A stretch of DNA of 64,000 bases from Petrosia ficiformis (GCA_947044365.1 OX345648.1:310001-374000); one strand, 5' to 3'. Shown: positions 34,829 through 50,947, counted from the first letter of the stretch. Program-made: numbers and translations. The notes: a model not told the origin generated them from the letters alone.

Positions 34829-36539
34829 CTAAATTTGTGGTAATCCAAATTCGTCCAGCACCACTCCATCCTTTTAAGACAAGATAATTATTTAATAGTT
34901 ATAAAATATATACTTACTTTACTCTTTACAGTATCTGTTCCACCTGGCACCTTTGATGGTGGCTCAGGAGCATCAAGGCTATCAAGATATGACTCATCTT
35001 CAAGAAAATCATCTCCTAATGCGTCCAATTCTAAAGACATTGTAAATATATTCACAAATATTGGCTTCGTTCCTTTAGTGTGCAATATTACATTACATGT
35101 ACAGTTAGTTAACTAAAATAATATTAGGTTTACTAAAAGGGTTTTAGTTTTAGTTAACTAACTAAAAGTGCCTAATTTTAATTTTAGTTAGTTATAGTTA
35201 TTACAGTAGACACAGTTTTAAAGTCACAATGGAGGTTTTAATTTTACTTAAATTGCCCATTATTGGATAATTTTCATTTTAGTTAGTTATACAATAGATT
35301 AGTATTTTGTTAGAGAGTTTCTAAACTATAGGTACATACCAGCCTCTAGGTCATCCTCATCGATATCATCAGGTAATCCATATGATCTGCCCATTACATC
35401 CATTACCTCATTGGCTTGTTCCATCATATCTTGCATATCATCTTGTAAATCCTAATCAACCAATCAGAATTGAGAAAATGATATCGAGAAAATCACAAAG
35501 CTATACAGCATGTTTTTAATTAGCTAATGGATCTATTTATCTAATGTACAATCCATCCATCCATCCATTCATCCATCCATCCATCCATCATCCATCCATC
35601 CATCCATCCACCAACCCACCCACCCAACCACCCATCCATCCATCCATCCATCCATCCATCCATCCATCCATCCACCCACTCACCCAACCACCCATCCATC
35701 CATCCACCCATCAGACTAACCTCAATCTTATCAATATCCACTTTCTTGTAATATTTCTTCATGTCTTTCATTCCCACTTTCATAGCGTCCACTGTCGTCT
35801 TGGTATCTTTTAAAGCTTGTGTGGAATAATTCACTTGTTCCATATTAAAGGACTGGTTTCTAATCCCCTCCAATTGTCCTTCGTACATCTTCTTTTGTTT
35901 AAGAACTCTCAGAGCTCTCTGTTTAACCATGTTCTAAAAGTGATATAGATTAATAATCACTGTAAAAGACTCCATATTTATAGACATGATCTAGGGGTGT
36001 GGAAACATTGAGCCAACTACCGGACATTTTGACCTATTTTCATCACTCTTGTCCTGCTCCCCATATACTTTGTATACAGTTTAGCTTCAATTTACCAGAC
36101 ATTCACTAGAATTATCGAACAATGTACCTATCTATCATATGTAGATTATCTATCTACCAATCTCTCGATCACACATATAAATAAATACTTATATAATACA
36201 TGAATATAAGAATTGTTTATCACATTCATACGTTACTATCGGAATATATATATATATATAATATATATTTAATGATACCTTTGATGGTCCATCTCTCATC
36301 TTCTTCATTTGATCACGATACTTCTTTAACTCCAGATCTAGTTTATCAATCTTTTTTTCAACTGATTCTCCTCTGCTATCAGTCTAGAGGTATTCATTAC
36401 AGAGAAACAGAAGGAGAGTCCATTAAATACACACATATACATACATAATATATTACAGTTGATGACTCACACTTTGAATACACTCTGTGAGGTTAGGAGG
36501 AGGTGGTTTCTTTCTGTAACCTCCTATTATTCGATTCAT
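34829..36539 (-). CDS. CHMP5: Charged multivesicular body protein 5 (ESCRT-III)
   Basis: Six exons: 36471-36539, 36279-36383, 35721-35933, 35340-35451, 34918-35030, 34829-34870; 217 residues (human 219). It starts [20 protein letters not shown] and has [40 protein letters not shown] and the acidic [18 protein letters not shown] tail, ending DEFGLPQI. This is the Snf7-like helical core with basic N-half and acidic C-half of ESCRT-III proteins. In animals CHMP5 binds LIP5/VTA1 and regulates Vps4 at endosomes. Convergent with NAB (232 bp between the stops). Confidence 0.96.
35100..35290. repeat. Dispersed TTTAGTTAACTAA-rich repeat
   Basis: TTTTAGTTTTAGTTAACTAA, AAGGGTTTTAG and TTACTTAAATTGCCCATTA blocks recur at about 49505-49640 and 58955-59145. 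This copy is in a CHMP5 intron. The unit is rich in the palindrome TTAGTTAACTAA. Confidence 0.7.
35550..35712. repeat. (CATC)n/(CACC)n microsatellite
   Basis: CATC tetranucleotide tract with CACC/CAAC variants in the CHMP5 intron between exons 35721-35933 and 35340-35451. Confidence 0.95.
35996..36125. mobile_element. MITE family B copy
   Basis: GTGTGGAAACATTGAGCCAA through CAGACATTCACTAGAATTAT, as in 29346-29474. The distal inverted terminus is missing. It lies in a CHMP5 intron. Confidence 0.7.
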
Positions 36540-36713
36540 GATTGGTCTGTAAAAGAATACTCAGGTAAAAGTTGTCTGAGTCACTTGTCTCTTTGCAGAA
36601 CTGTAAAACAACTCGTGAGTAATGTGTGACTAGTCATATGACATTACATCATCACTAATATTTAATTAATTATAAATTCATTCATTCTGAAGCTATGAAT
36701 AATATTAAAAGTT

Positions 36714-39700
36714 TTAATAATCATCAAATCCAGGTATTGAGAAATTTAGAGCAAATTCTTCAACTCTCTTTCTAAGTTCAGCAATCTTTGGTGCAAAGTC
36801 ATCATTACGCAAGTGCTCTTTAAAAACCTTGACAGTAGGTTTTCCTTGTGTCGCTACTTTCGTGTTCACTTCAATAGCTATCTTAATACCTTCATCAATA
36901 AACTGAGCAACTTGTTTCATATCATCTTCATTCATATAACGAGAAGTTAGAGCTGGGGTACCTAAGATATAAGAGAATATAAGAAACGTTTAGCAAAGAG
37001 AACTGGACATTCTAAGGACACTAACCAAGTCGTAATCCACTTGGGTTTAATGCGCTCTTGTCTCCTGGTACAGTATTTTTATTAGCTGTGATAGCTGCTA
37101 GCTCTAACACACTGTCTACTTTAGAGCCAACACTCTCCACGCCTATTAATAGAACATGTTACTAAATATAGATGATGTAATGGTAATTATGGTATTTATG
37201 TTGCTACTAAAAATAGACAATGTATAAATCAATAGTTGTTACTAAAAATAGACACAATGTATGAAGCACTAAAACAGACACAATGTATGAACTATGAAGT
37301 AATTGTTACTAAAAATAGACACAATGTATGAACTATGAAGTAATTGTTACTAAAAATAAACAATGTATAAAGCAATAATTGTTACTTAAAATAGACACAA
37401 TGTATGAAGCATTGATACTAAAATATACAATGCATGTTGTTACTAAAAATAGACACATTGTATGAAGCATTGATACTAAAATATACAATGCATGTTGTTA
37501 CTAAAAATAGACACAATGTATGAAGCATTGATACTAAAATATACAATGCATGTTGTTACTAAAAATAGACACATTGTATGAAGCATTGATACTAAAATAT
37601 ACAATGCATGTTGTTACTAAAAATAGACTCAATGTATGAAGCATTGATACTAAAATATACAATGCATGTTGTTACTAAAAATAGACACATTGTATGAAGC
37701 ATTGTTACTAAAATATACAATGCAAGTTGTTACTAAAAATAGACACATTGTATGAAGCATTGTTACTAAAATATACAATGCATGTTGTTACTAAAAATAG
37801 ACACAATGTATGAAGCATTGATACTAAAATATACAATGCATGTTGTTACTAAAAATAGACAAAATGTATGAAGCATTGATACTAAAAATGTACAATGTAT
37901 GAAGTATGTTACTAAAAAAATAGACAGAATGAAGCATGTTACTAATAATAGGCACAATGTGTGAAGCATGTTGCTAAAAATAGACTTCATATATTACCAA
38001 TGTCACGAAGATCCAGCAACATCAAATGTGTATCAGTACCACCTGATACAATATTATACCCACAAGACATGAGACCATCTGCTAGAGACTTAGCATTTTT
38101 TACAACTTGTTGCTGATAGGTAACAAATTCAGGACGACAGGCCTAAAGAGAAAGGAGATATAATAATATGGCGAGATTTCTTCGTGCAACCATTTGTGAC
38201 TCTATAAATAGAAAACTGACCCTTCACATACATCTAAACTATATATGTATGGCATAATACAGGAATGTTAACATGAAGGTGACAGAGAACGTATAGTTAT
38301 AGACTAACCTGTCTTAAGGCAACAGCAACTGCTGCTATAGCATGATTGTGTGGTCCTCCTTGTAGACCAGGGAAGACAGCTGCATTTATTTTCTTTTCGT
38401 AATCATACATGATTTCCTGTCCTTGTTTATTGACCCCTTTCACACCTTTACGATAAAATATCATACCAGCACGAGCACCACGAAGGGTTTTGTGCGTTGT
38501 TGTGGTAACAACATCACAAAACTCAAATGGACTTGGAATTACCTAGAAATAGAAGAACAGATAATGTGAATTATTGTTAACAAGTGTTAGTACCTTAGCT
38601 GCTACTAGTCCACTAATGTGAGCCATATCAGCCATTAGATAGGAATTACATAGATCAGCTATCTATGGATAGAGAGAGAGAAAGGGAGGGAGGGAGGGAG
38701 GGAGGGAGTGAGAGAGGGAGGGAAGGAAGGAGGGAGACAGAGAGTTAACTTACCTTTTTCATTCTCTGATAATCAATGCATCTTGAATAAGCACTTGTAC
38801 CAGCTATGATAATTCTTGGTTGGAATGACTTAGCAAATTCCTCCATCTGGTTGTAATTTATGAGTCCAGTTGAAACCTATATGAATAAAATAATAAACCA
38901 GTTTGATAGGTAATTAAAATACTTGCATCAATATGGTAGGCCATTGATTCAAAGTACAGTGAGGTAGCTGAGACCCGTTGCTGTCCTCTCATGAACCCAT
39001 GCGTCAAACTAATTAAAAATGGAGAAAACAGAGGATTAAAGTACGAAGAATGCAACAAGGAAACAAGTAGTTGATGTCTACATATCGTTTTCAGTAATGA
39101 ATAATTTTCTTTGATTTAGCAACTCCAGACCACAAGAGGTACATATATGAAATACAAATGATAAACTTACTGTCCTCCATCTGGTAAGTGGAGTCCCATT
39201 ATTCGATCATGAGGTTTTAAAAGTGCTGTGTATACTTCAAAATTAGCCGGAGATCCTAATCATAATACTAATTATTATTAATTAATTAATTGTTATTATT
39301 AGTAAGCATTTAATAGTTATTAATAGTTATTACTAGTTATTAATAGTAACTATTTAATAGTTATTAATAGTAAACATTTAACTTAATAGTTATTAATAGT
39401 AACCATTTAATAGTTATTAATATTAATCATTTAACTTAATAGTTATTAATAGTAATAATAGTTATTAATAGTAACCATTTAATAGTTATTAATAATAATT
39501 AACTTAATAGTTATTAATAGTAACCATTTAACTTAACACTTAATAATAGTAACAATTTAGCAGTTATTAATATTATTTACTAGTTATTAAAATTTAACAG
39601 CTATTAAAAGTTATTAAAATTTATTAATGACAACTGTTACCTGAGTATGGTTGAACATTCACTCCCCATTTGTTGGGATCTAACTGAAAAGCTTCGAGAG

Positions 39701-40344
39701 CTCTCTTCTGACAAAGAACCTCGATATCATCAATAAACTCATTACCACCATAATATCTCTGACCCGGATACCCTTCTGAATATTTATTATTTAGACAAGA
39801 ACCTAATGCCTCTAGAACTGAACGACTCGCAAAGTTCTAAAAAAAAATGAAAAACTATTGTATACATTACAACCTATTTATGTTCCTTTTATCCATCTAT
39901 TTCATAACCATATTCATTACAGCCAATGGGTTTTTTTTGTAATTTTATCCAATTAATGTTATTTTACTGCTGCATATCATTTTACAGACACATATCAAAA
40001 ATGTGTTCCCAATAATTTCATATTACCAGGTACTATTATGCGCAGTGGAATAGTATGAATGGCAAAACAGCCACGATTCATATCACATGATTGTCTGCTG
40101 ACCTCGGATGCAATCAGTTCCAGACCACGTCTCTGCCTGTCTTTCTCCTTTCTAATTAGCTGCATAATTTCGGGATCATCCTCTTCTAGAGATTCTTGGA
40201 GAGTCCAAGAATTAGCCATTGTGGTTGTACTGAAGGACGAAAATCGACTTCCAACAATTCGTACCTGTGTTGTATTTACAATAATATTTATTATTGCAAT
40301 CTATTTTAAAATAAACTTACTGATCTAATAAAAATCTTTAACAT
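36714..40344 (-). CDS. SHMT: Serine hydroxymethyltransferase with mitochondrial leader and internal cytosolic start
   Basis: Eleven exons: 40321-40344, 40103-40264, 39641-39836, 39171-39255, 38927-39008, 38754-38876, 38594-38662, 38309-38542, 37998-38142, 37026-37142, 36714-36961; 494 residues (human SHMT2 504). The enzyme converts serine and tetrahydrofolate to glycine and methylene-THF using [15 protein letters not shown] carries the Schiff-base Lys265. The leader [20 protein letters not shown] is basic, acid-free and Ser/Arg-rich, as a mitochondrial presequence. Met24 (40219) lies in a strong context (ACAATGG) and starts a typical cytosolic N-terminus, [11 protein letters not shown]. The intron after exon 38927-39008 uses a GC donor (GAT|GCAAGT): the nearby GT donor would shift the frame. 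One 855-nt intron is filled by a minisatellite. Confidence 0.95.
37143..37997. repeat. Minisatellite filling an 855-nt SHMT intron
   Basis: Units of ATGTTGTTACTAAAAATAGA, CACATTGTATGAAGCATTGA and TACTAAAATATACAATGC (about 58 bp) repeat ten or more times, with shorter variants at both ends. It occupies nearly the entire intron between exons 37998-38142 and 37026-37142. Confidence 0.93.
38670..38745. repeat. (GGGA)n tract
   Basis: Purine-only GGGA/GAGA tract in the SHMT intron between exons 38754-38876 and 38594-38662. A similar one is at 46040-46120 in XYLB. Confidence 0.92.
39285..39620. repeat. TTAATAGTTATTAATAGTAA minisatellite
   Basis: Degenerate array of TAATAGTTATTAATAGTAAC units in the SHMT intron between exons 39641-39836 and 39171-39255. 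Confidence 0.88.
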
Positions 40345-40510
40345 ATCGCAAAGAACTGCTTGCTTCGAAACTCACAGGAAAACTTCTGTCTAGACTAACA
40401 AAAGTCAAAGACAAAAGTACTTTCCAAAGGCACGTGGTATGATAAAGGTGGTGTTTATCTAGATAACACCCACTCACAACACCTACCTATCAGCTGATCT
40501 TCTCATCACC
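40345..40510. promoter_or_regulatory. Bidirectional promoter SHMT/CYP39A1-like
   Basis: The two divergent start codons are 166 bp apart. The P450-proximal part contains AACACCCACTCACAACACC. No clear TATA box. Inferred from arrangement. Confidence 0.55.
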
Positions 40511-43355
40511 ATGGAGGTGATTCTGTTCGCAGTATTTTGCATTGTTCTTGGAATTCCGGTGATCATCATAATACTGAGACAGAGAGCAGGAAGAAGAAAG
40601 AATCTTCCTCCATTGAAATCTGGTTGGATTCCATGGATAGGGGTTGCATTTGATTTCGGAAAGAAGCCATTGTTATATATAAATACGACAAGAAAAGAGG
40701 CATGTATAATATACATAATTATGGATGTGATATGTGTATTTTATACTGTATATATCTATGAAAATGCAAACATTTGCAGTATAACGTACATTTTACAACA
40801 CACAGCTAGGAGATATATTCACTATCAAGGCAGCAGGGAAATTGATGACATTTTTTTGCAGTCACGATGATTATCAAATATTCTTCCATTCACAACACGC
40901 AAGTTTTGGAGCTGCAGTCCAACCATTCACTCAAGCTGTTGGTTAGAAGTATATATATGTAATTAAATGTACCTAGATCATAAATTTGCATGCTAGTGAA
41001 AGGTCACCCACACAAAACTTTGATTTTTCTACTCTCTAAAAGCGTTTAGGAAGATTTGCAATGTTTATGCAGTCAGCTTTTATTGTTCTTTTTGCTAACT
41101 CTTACATTCTCATTACCTACACAGCAAATGTGTCCAAGTCATCGTTCTTTGATCATCATACAACTGTTCACGATACAGTTAAAAGTAGACTCACTCCATC
41201 TTACATGTCAACATTATGTCAAAATCTATCAAGAGCATTCCATAGCAACATATTAGATTGTGTGGATAAATTTGGAGAGACTAAAATGGATCTAATGCAA
41301 TTTGTTCGATCTTCCATGTTTCCACCTGTTGTGGAAGAACTGTTCGGAAAAGACAATCTCTTGCTTACTAAAGTAAGTGAGGTGTGTGTTATATACATAT
41401 CAGACTAGTAATATTTTCTTTTTCAAAGGATGAAATGTTGAATGCACAAAACAAATTCGCTAAGTATGATGCAGATTTTGAATATGGAGTCGAGCTACCT
41501 GCAATATTTTTGAGGTAAGTTAAGTCAAGGCTATGTATGTGTGTTTATATAAAACTCTCTGTGTAAGTATATGTACATGTATTACATGTTGTTTTACTGA
41601 GGGAGTGGAGTGATTGTAAAAAATGGTTATTGAATATTTTATCTGGTGTTGTTGGTAGAATAGAAGATAGAAAATCACCTCCAGAGGTAAGAAATCAAAC
41701 AAGATAGTAATACTTTGAAAGGAATATATTCCTTAGAGGCTTGTGGAACATTTAATATCAGCTGTAGATCATCCTAATGCTTCAGGCTACTCTCTGCTTC
41801 TACTATGGGCATCACAGGCCAATGCAATACCAGTTAGTATCAATATTCATAATTATCATTGATATGACTTTATCTAGATTTCGTTTTGGACACTGGCATA
41901 TATTCTATCTAATCCTAATGTTTTGGCTAAAGTAAGACAAGAGCTGCAAGATTGGTCTTTAGATTTGAGTATGTAGGCATGTGTGTGTGTGTATACATAC
42001 GTAACTGCATATATGTAAGCATGTATGAATGTGTGATGTCTATAATGCATAGCTGGTGAAGTTCAAGAAAGTTCATTAAAATCAATCCCGTCAATAAAAA
42101 GGTATGTATGTATGTTGTAAGTCAATGTAACTAACTCAACTAAACTGGTGAAATGAAAAGAATAATGTTAATTAATTTCTCTATAGAGCGATACTAGAAT
42201 CAATGAGACTTCGTGCTCCTGGAATGATTACAAGAAAGGTCACACAACCCATTACTGTAAAGGTCAGAAACATTATGGGTGGGGCAAGCAATTATTATAT
42301 CACAATATTGCATATCAGCATATTTCCAGCTTGAATATCGTAATATCACAAAACAATTTTACTGCAATTTTACTAATATAACATGTATATGATACATAAA
42401 TTAGCTTTCATAAACGCCATTGAGGCTGTCTGTTAGGAGGAGAAACAATGGCAACTAAGTCTATAATTTCAGTTTATGTTCTGTTTGTACCTATTTGAAG
42501 TAACTATTACCTCACATTAACGATACTGTAATTGTAATATAAGATATATTTATTAACAAAGGGTTATGTGATACCAGCTGGACACATGATTATGCTATCA
42601 CCATATTGGTCACATAGGAACTCGGATTATTTTCCAGACGCTGAGAGTTTTAAACCTGTAAGCATCAATGAAGACATCAATATATGTTATTATATGAACA
42701 TTATAGGACCGCTGGACATCATGTGACATTGACAAAGGACAATATCTTCCTGGATTTGTTGCGTTTGGCGGAGGAAGGTACCAGTGTCCAGGAAGGTCAG
42801 TAACCCAGCAAGAGATACCTATTAATATCATTAAGGCCTGTGGGGACAGGGATGAGGCCAGACCACACCCATTAATATTTAATTAGGCCCTGTTTGGACA
42901 GGGACAAGGCTAGACCACACCTATTAATATTTAATTAGGCCCTGTGGGGACAGGGACGAGGCTAGACCACACCCGTTAATATTTAATTAGGCCCTATGGG
43001 GACATGGACAAAGCTATATAGACCATGCCCTTCACAAAATATTACATAGGCCCAATTCTGGAGTTCTAATTAAGTATATAATTGCTAGAGTAACTCGTAG
43101 AATTCGTATCAATGAACATTCACTCATATTGTTATTAGGTGGTTTGCAATGATGGAAATGCATTTATATATTGCAATGGTTCTGAAAATATTGGATATCA
43201 CTATACTGGACCCTGTACCAGAACCGGTATGAATTACATTAATTATTTTACTAATTTTCATCAAGTATTTAATACTGTAGAGTCCCCTTCATTTAGTCGG
43301 TAGTCAACAACCCGTCAAACCTTGTCATATTAAAATAACAAAACGAAATGTATAA
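40511..43355 (+). CDS. CYP39A1: Cytochrome P450 of the CYP39A1 (oxysterol 7-alpha-hydroxylase) type
   Basis: Thirteen exons: 40511-40699, 40806-40941, 41125-41372, 41429-41514, 41602-41686, 41737-41832, 41878-41968, 42053-42101, 42187-42262, 42562-42657, 42707-42795, 43139-43226, 43281-43355; 467 residues (human CYP39A1 469). An N-terminal membrane anchor precedes GWIPWIGVAFDFGKKPL. The I-helix region GYSLLLLWASQANAIPISFW, the ExxR (LESMRLR) and the haem loop FGGGRYQCPGRW (Cys411) follow. Whole-length similarity to human CYP39A1 includes YDADFEYGVELPAIFLREWS and the C-terminal SPLHLVG. The human enzyme 7-alpha-hydroxylates 24-hydroxycholesterol in the ER; the substrate here is unknown. Intron 1 begins GC (GAG|GCATGT): the alternative GT donor gives a stop. 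CYP7/CYP8 families are the nearest alternatives but fit less well. Confidence 0.9.
42825..43015. repeat. 52-bp tandem repeat in P450 intron
   Basis: Three to four units of AGACCACACCCATTAATATT, TAATTAGGCCCTG and GGGACAGGGACAAGGCT, the only GC-richer repeat in this part. Confidence 0.88.
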
Positions 43356-43474
43356 TTAATTTTAAATTGTAAAAAAAAATATTGTTATAATTATTAATAC
43401 CTGGAAATTAATCAAGAAGCACTCAACTTATAAATCAGTATTTTAAATATAATTAGTTAACACCGTATCAAAAC

Positions 43475-47549
<4,075 letters not shown>

Positions 47550-47620
47550 AGAGGAGAAAGGGCTAAAAGTTTGCGCATGCGCAGTTGGTATGACACATGG
47601 TTAGCTAATATCCAGCAGAC
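47550..47620. promoter_or_regulatory. Compact bidirectional promoter XYLB/CCT5 with NRF1-type palindrome
   Basis: The divergent ATGs are separated by 71 bp. At 47572-47583 lies TGCGCATGCGCA, a perfect 12-bp palindrome matching the NRF1 consensus, centred between the genes. Its position in so short a gap makes a shared regulatory role likely, though unproven. Confidence 0.7.
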
Positions 47621-50600
47621 ATGAGTGGTAGACCAACTCTTGCTTTTGACGAATTTGGACGTCCATTCATTATCATTAAAGATCAGAGTACTAAGAAAAG
47701 ACTACATGGAATAGAAGTTCACAAGGTGAGGTCACATGAGGATCACATGACTCCGATACAATTGTTTTATTTTATTATATACAGTCTCACATTCTAGCTG
47801 GTAGGACATTAGCTGATGTATTGAAAACATCACTTGGACCAAACGGTACAAACTAATTAAATTAACCCCATTCGTCCTCATTCCTGTATGCTCATACCCT
47901 CATTCCAATACAGGAATGGACAAGATGTTGGTTAGTCCAGATGGTGACATCACAATTACAAATGACGGAGCTACAATTTTGCAACAAATGGATGTTGAAC
48001 ATCAGATAGCAAAATTACTTGTTGAGTTATCTAAAAGTCAAGATGATGAGATAGGAGATGGGACAACCTCAGTAGTAGGTAGGTTTGTCCTTAGCAGTGC
48101 TCAGCACGTTTTCTATTTCTTTTCTAGTATTTGCTGGAGCTTTATTAGAACAAGCTGAGCAGCTTTTGGATCGAGGGATTCATCCTATACGTGTTGCTGA
48201 TGGTTATGAAATTGCAGCTCATCTAGCTCTTCAGAGATTAGATGATATCAGTGAAGATTTTCCAGTAAATTCTGAAGATCTTGAGCCTCTTGTACGCACA
48301 GCAATGACAACTCTTGGATCTAAAATGTACGTTGTATGTACATGTATGGTATTCATTAAGTGTGTGTGTAAGTGGCTGGAAGAGCATTTGAAACAGGATG
48401 CACTGCTATGGTTTCAATCACCATGGTAACAATCCAATATGCACGGACAAAGTGAATTTGACTGTCTATCTCTTATCTCCTAGTGAGTATATTATTAGCA
48501 TGTTAAGGAATTCCGTTACAAATCATTAAGTGTTTGTGATGGTCAGACAGCATGCTATATTAGAACTGAGTCAAACTTTCGTGGTGAGATTATAATCTCA
48601 TCATTGAACTGATACTCAGAAACATGTTATCAGGACTAATAAGCTGAGCACTAATTAGCCTTTTTTTTTTACAAGAAAATTTAATATCCATTAAAGATTA
48701 ATCATTAGATATTGTTGAATTCAGTTGTTGCCTGTGGACCGGGATTTGGAAACATTGAGCCAACTGTCGGATATATTTGCCTATTTTCACCACTCTTGTC
48801 CCGCTCCCCATATACTTTGTATACAGTTTAGTTCAATTTATCAGACAATGTCCCGCACGACTGACTGTATGCATGACAGTGTCCAAATATTAGCATTTGA
48901 TAAAACTTTTCTTCATCCGACCATTGCAATTTCAAAACTTAATTATTCAATTCTTTATTCTGAAATATCTCCAACCCTCTCCCTTCATTTCTAATAGTAT
49001 CAATCGATGTCAGCGTAAAATGGCAGAGATTGCTGTAGATGCAGTAATGTCAGTCGCAGACATGAGTAGAAAAGATGTTGATTTTGAGCTGATAAAAGTC
49101 ACAAGTAAAGTGGGTGGTAGATTGGAGGACACTGCCCTCGTTAAAGGTGTGGTTGTTGACAAAGATATGAGTCATCCACAAATGCCAAAAGTAAATCAAT
49201 CCCTTAATAATTTGCTATTCTAATTAATGCCCTTTTCTAGTCTATTAGAGATGCCAAGATTGCTATTTTGACCTGCCCTTTCGAACCTCCGAAACCAAAA
49301 ACTAAATATGGTCTCCAAGTCTCTTCAGTTGAGGATTATAAAAAACTAAGAGAATATGAAAAAGAAAAATTCACAGAAATGGTCAAACAGGTTAGATCAG
49401 CTCGTACATCTACAAGTTTATGATTATTATAATTATAACAAACCATTATGATACTTCAAGCAGGGCCCAAAACATCCGTCCCACTTAAAGTATTACAATA
49501 ATGACGTTAAAGTTAGACTCACTAAAAGTCCCCATATTATTCCCTATTTATTGGTTATAGTTATTACAATAGACTTGTTAACTAAAACTCGTAATGCCTT
49601 ACTAAAAGGGTTTTAGTTATAGTTATAGTTAACTATAATAGCACTAGTTTAAATCATGTGTTGCCCTTTTAAATTTTTAATGATGTGACATTGCTCAATT
49701 ATATTTACCGAGTTTATGTACCTGCCGAAAAGGAAACCTCATTCTGTACTCCAGTAGTTTATACTTTATATATTTTCACAGGTTAAAGATACAGGTGCTA
49801 ATCTTGCAATTTGTCAATGGGGATTTGATGATGAGGCTAATCATTTATTATTAACTAATGAGTTACCTGCAGTGAGATGGGTAGGAGGACCGGAAATAGA
49901 GGTATAAATATAGATTAACTTACTTTCCAGTCCGAGTTCTTCCATATCTCTTAGTTAATTGCTATTGCCACTGGTGGACGTATTGTGCCTAGATTTTCTG
50001 AGCTAACAACAGAGAAATTGGGCAAAGCTGGAGTGGTAAGGGAGTTGTCTTTTGGTACAACTAAAGATCGTATGTTGGTTATTGAAGAGTGTCATAATAC
50101 TAGAGCCGTCACTATATTTATTAGAGGAGGAAACAAAATGGTGAGAGACGAAATACCTCAGTCTATTAATTTGTTTGATGTTAACGCAATAATTTTTCAG
50201 ATTGTGGAAGAAGCTAAAAGAAGTATTCATGATGCTCTATGCGTGATAAGAAATCTCGTGAGAGATAGTAGAATAGTGTATGGAGGTGGAGCTGCTGATA
50301 TTGCTTGCTCATTAGCTGTTGCAGCTGAAGCAGACAAGGTATGGTTGCCATGGTTACTTTTAGTTGCTATAGTTACTATGTTTGCCATGGTTACTATGGT
50401 TACCATAGTTACTGTAGTTGTCATAGTTACTATAGTTGCAACAGCAACACTTATAGGAATTACTCTTCTAGATTTCTACTATCGAGCAGTATGCAATGAG
50501 GGCATTTGCTGATGCGTTAGAGTCAATCCCTTTGTCTTTAGCTGAGAACTCGGGTCTACGACCAATTGAAACTGTTGCTGATATTAAAGCTCAACAGATA

Positions 50601-50947
50601 TTAGAGGACAACCCACGTCTTGGAGTGGACTGTATGGGAAAAGGGACTAATGGTAAATGGAACAATGGATGGATTATTGGAACATTGGGTCACATTGTGT
50701 TGATGGGAATTTATTGTTGATCACATGACATACGGCCAATCAGATTGAGAAAACGTGTCACATGACTGAGCATATATAAATCAGTTATTGTATTATTATA
50801 AATCTATTTTTAGATATGAAGGTACAGAATGTGATTGAAACATTGATAGGGAAGAGACAGCAGATCAGTTTAGCTACGCAACTTGTGAAGATGATTCTCA
50901 AGATTGATGATATTCGTTCTCCTGGTGGAGATGATTATGAATTTTAA
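47621..50947 (+). CDS. CCT5: Chaperonin TRiC/CCT subunit epsilon
   Basis: Eleven exons: 47621-47725, 47785-47845, 47914-48078, 48128-48326, 48998-49190, 49241-49390, 49782-49901, 49955-50140, 50201-50338, 50472-50652, 50814-50947; 543 residues (human 541). It has LGPNGMDKM, the nucleotide-binding GDGTT (103-107), [57 protein letters not shown] and [12 protein letters not shown], and ends [13 protein letters not shown]5 is one of eight subunits of the cytosolic ATP-driven ring that folds actin and tubulin. Identity is unambiguous. Introns hold a family B MITE (48741-48885) and a TTAGTTAACTAA-type repeat. Confidence 0.98.
48741..48885. mobile_element. MITE family B copy
   Basis: GATTTGGAAACATTGAGCCA, then CCCCATATACTTTGTATACA and CAGACAATGTCCCGCACGAC; same family as 35996-36125 and 29346-29474. 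It ends GACAGTGTCCAAAT, the inverted terminus. Confidence 0.75.
49500..49645. repeat. Dispersed TTTTAGTTATAGTTAACTAT repeat
   Basis: Contains GTTAACTAAAACTC and AAAAGGGTTTTAGTTATAGT, related to 35100-35290 and 58955-59145. It lies in the CCT5 intron 49391-49781. Confidence 0.7.

Noticed and set aside
50003..50424. Antisense ORFs in CCT5
   Set aside because: They are shadows of the CCT5 exons 49955-50140 and 50201-50338, whose protein is unmistakable.
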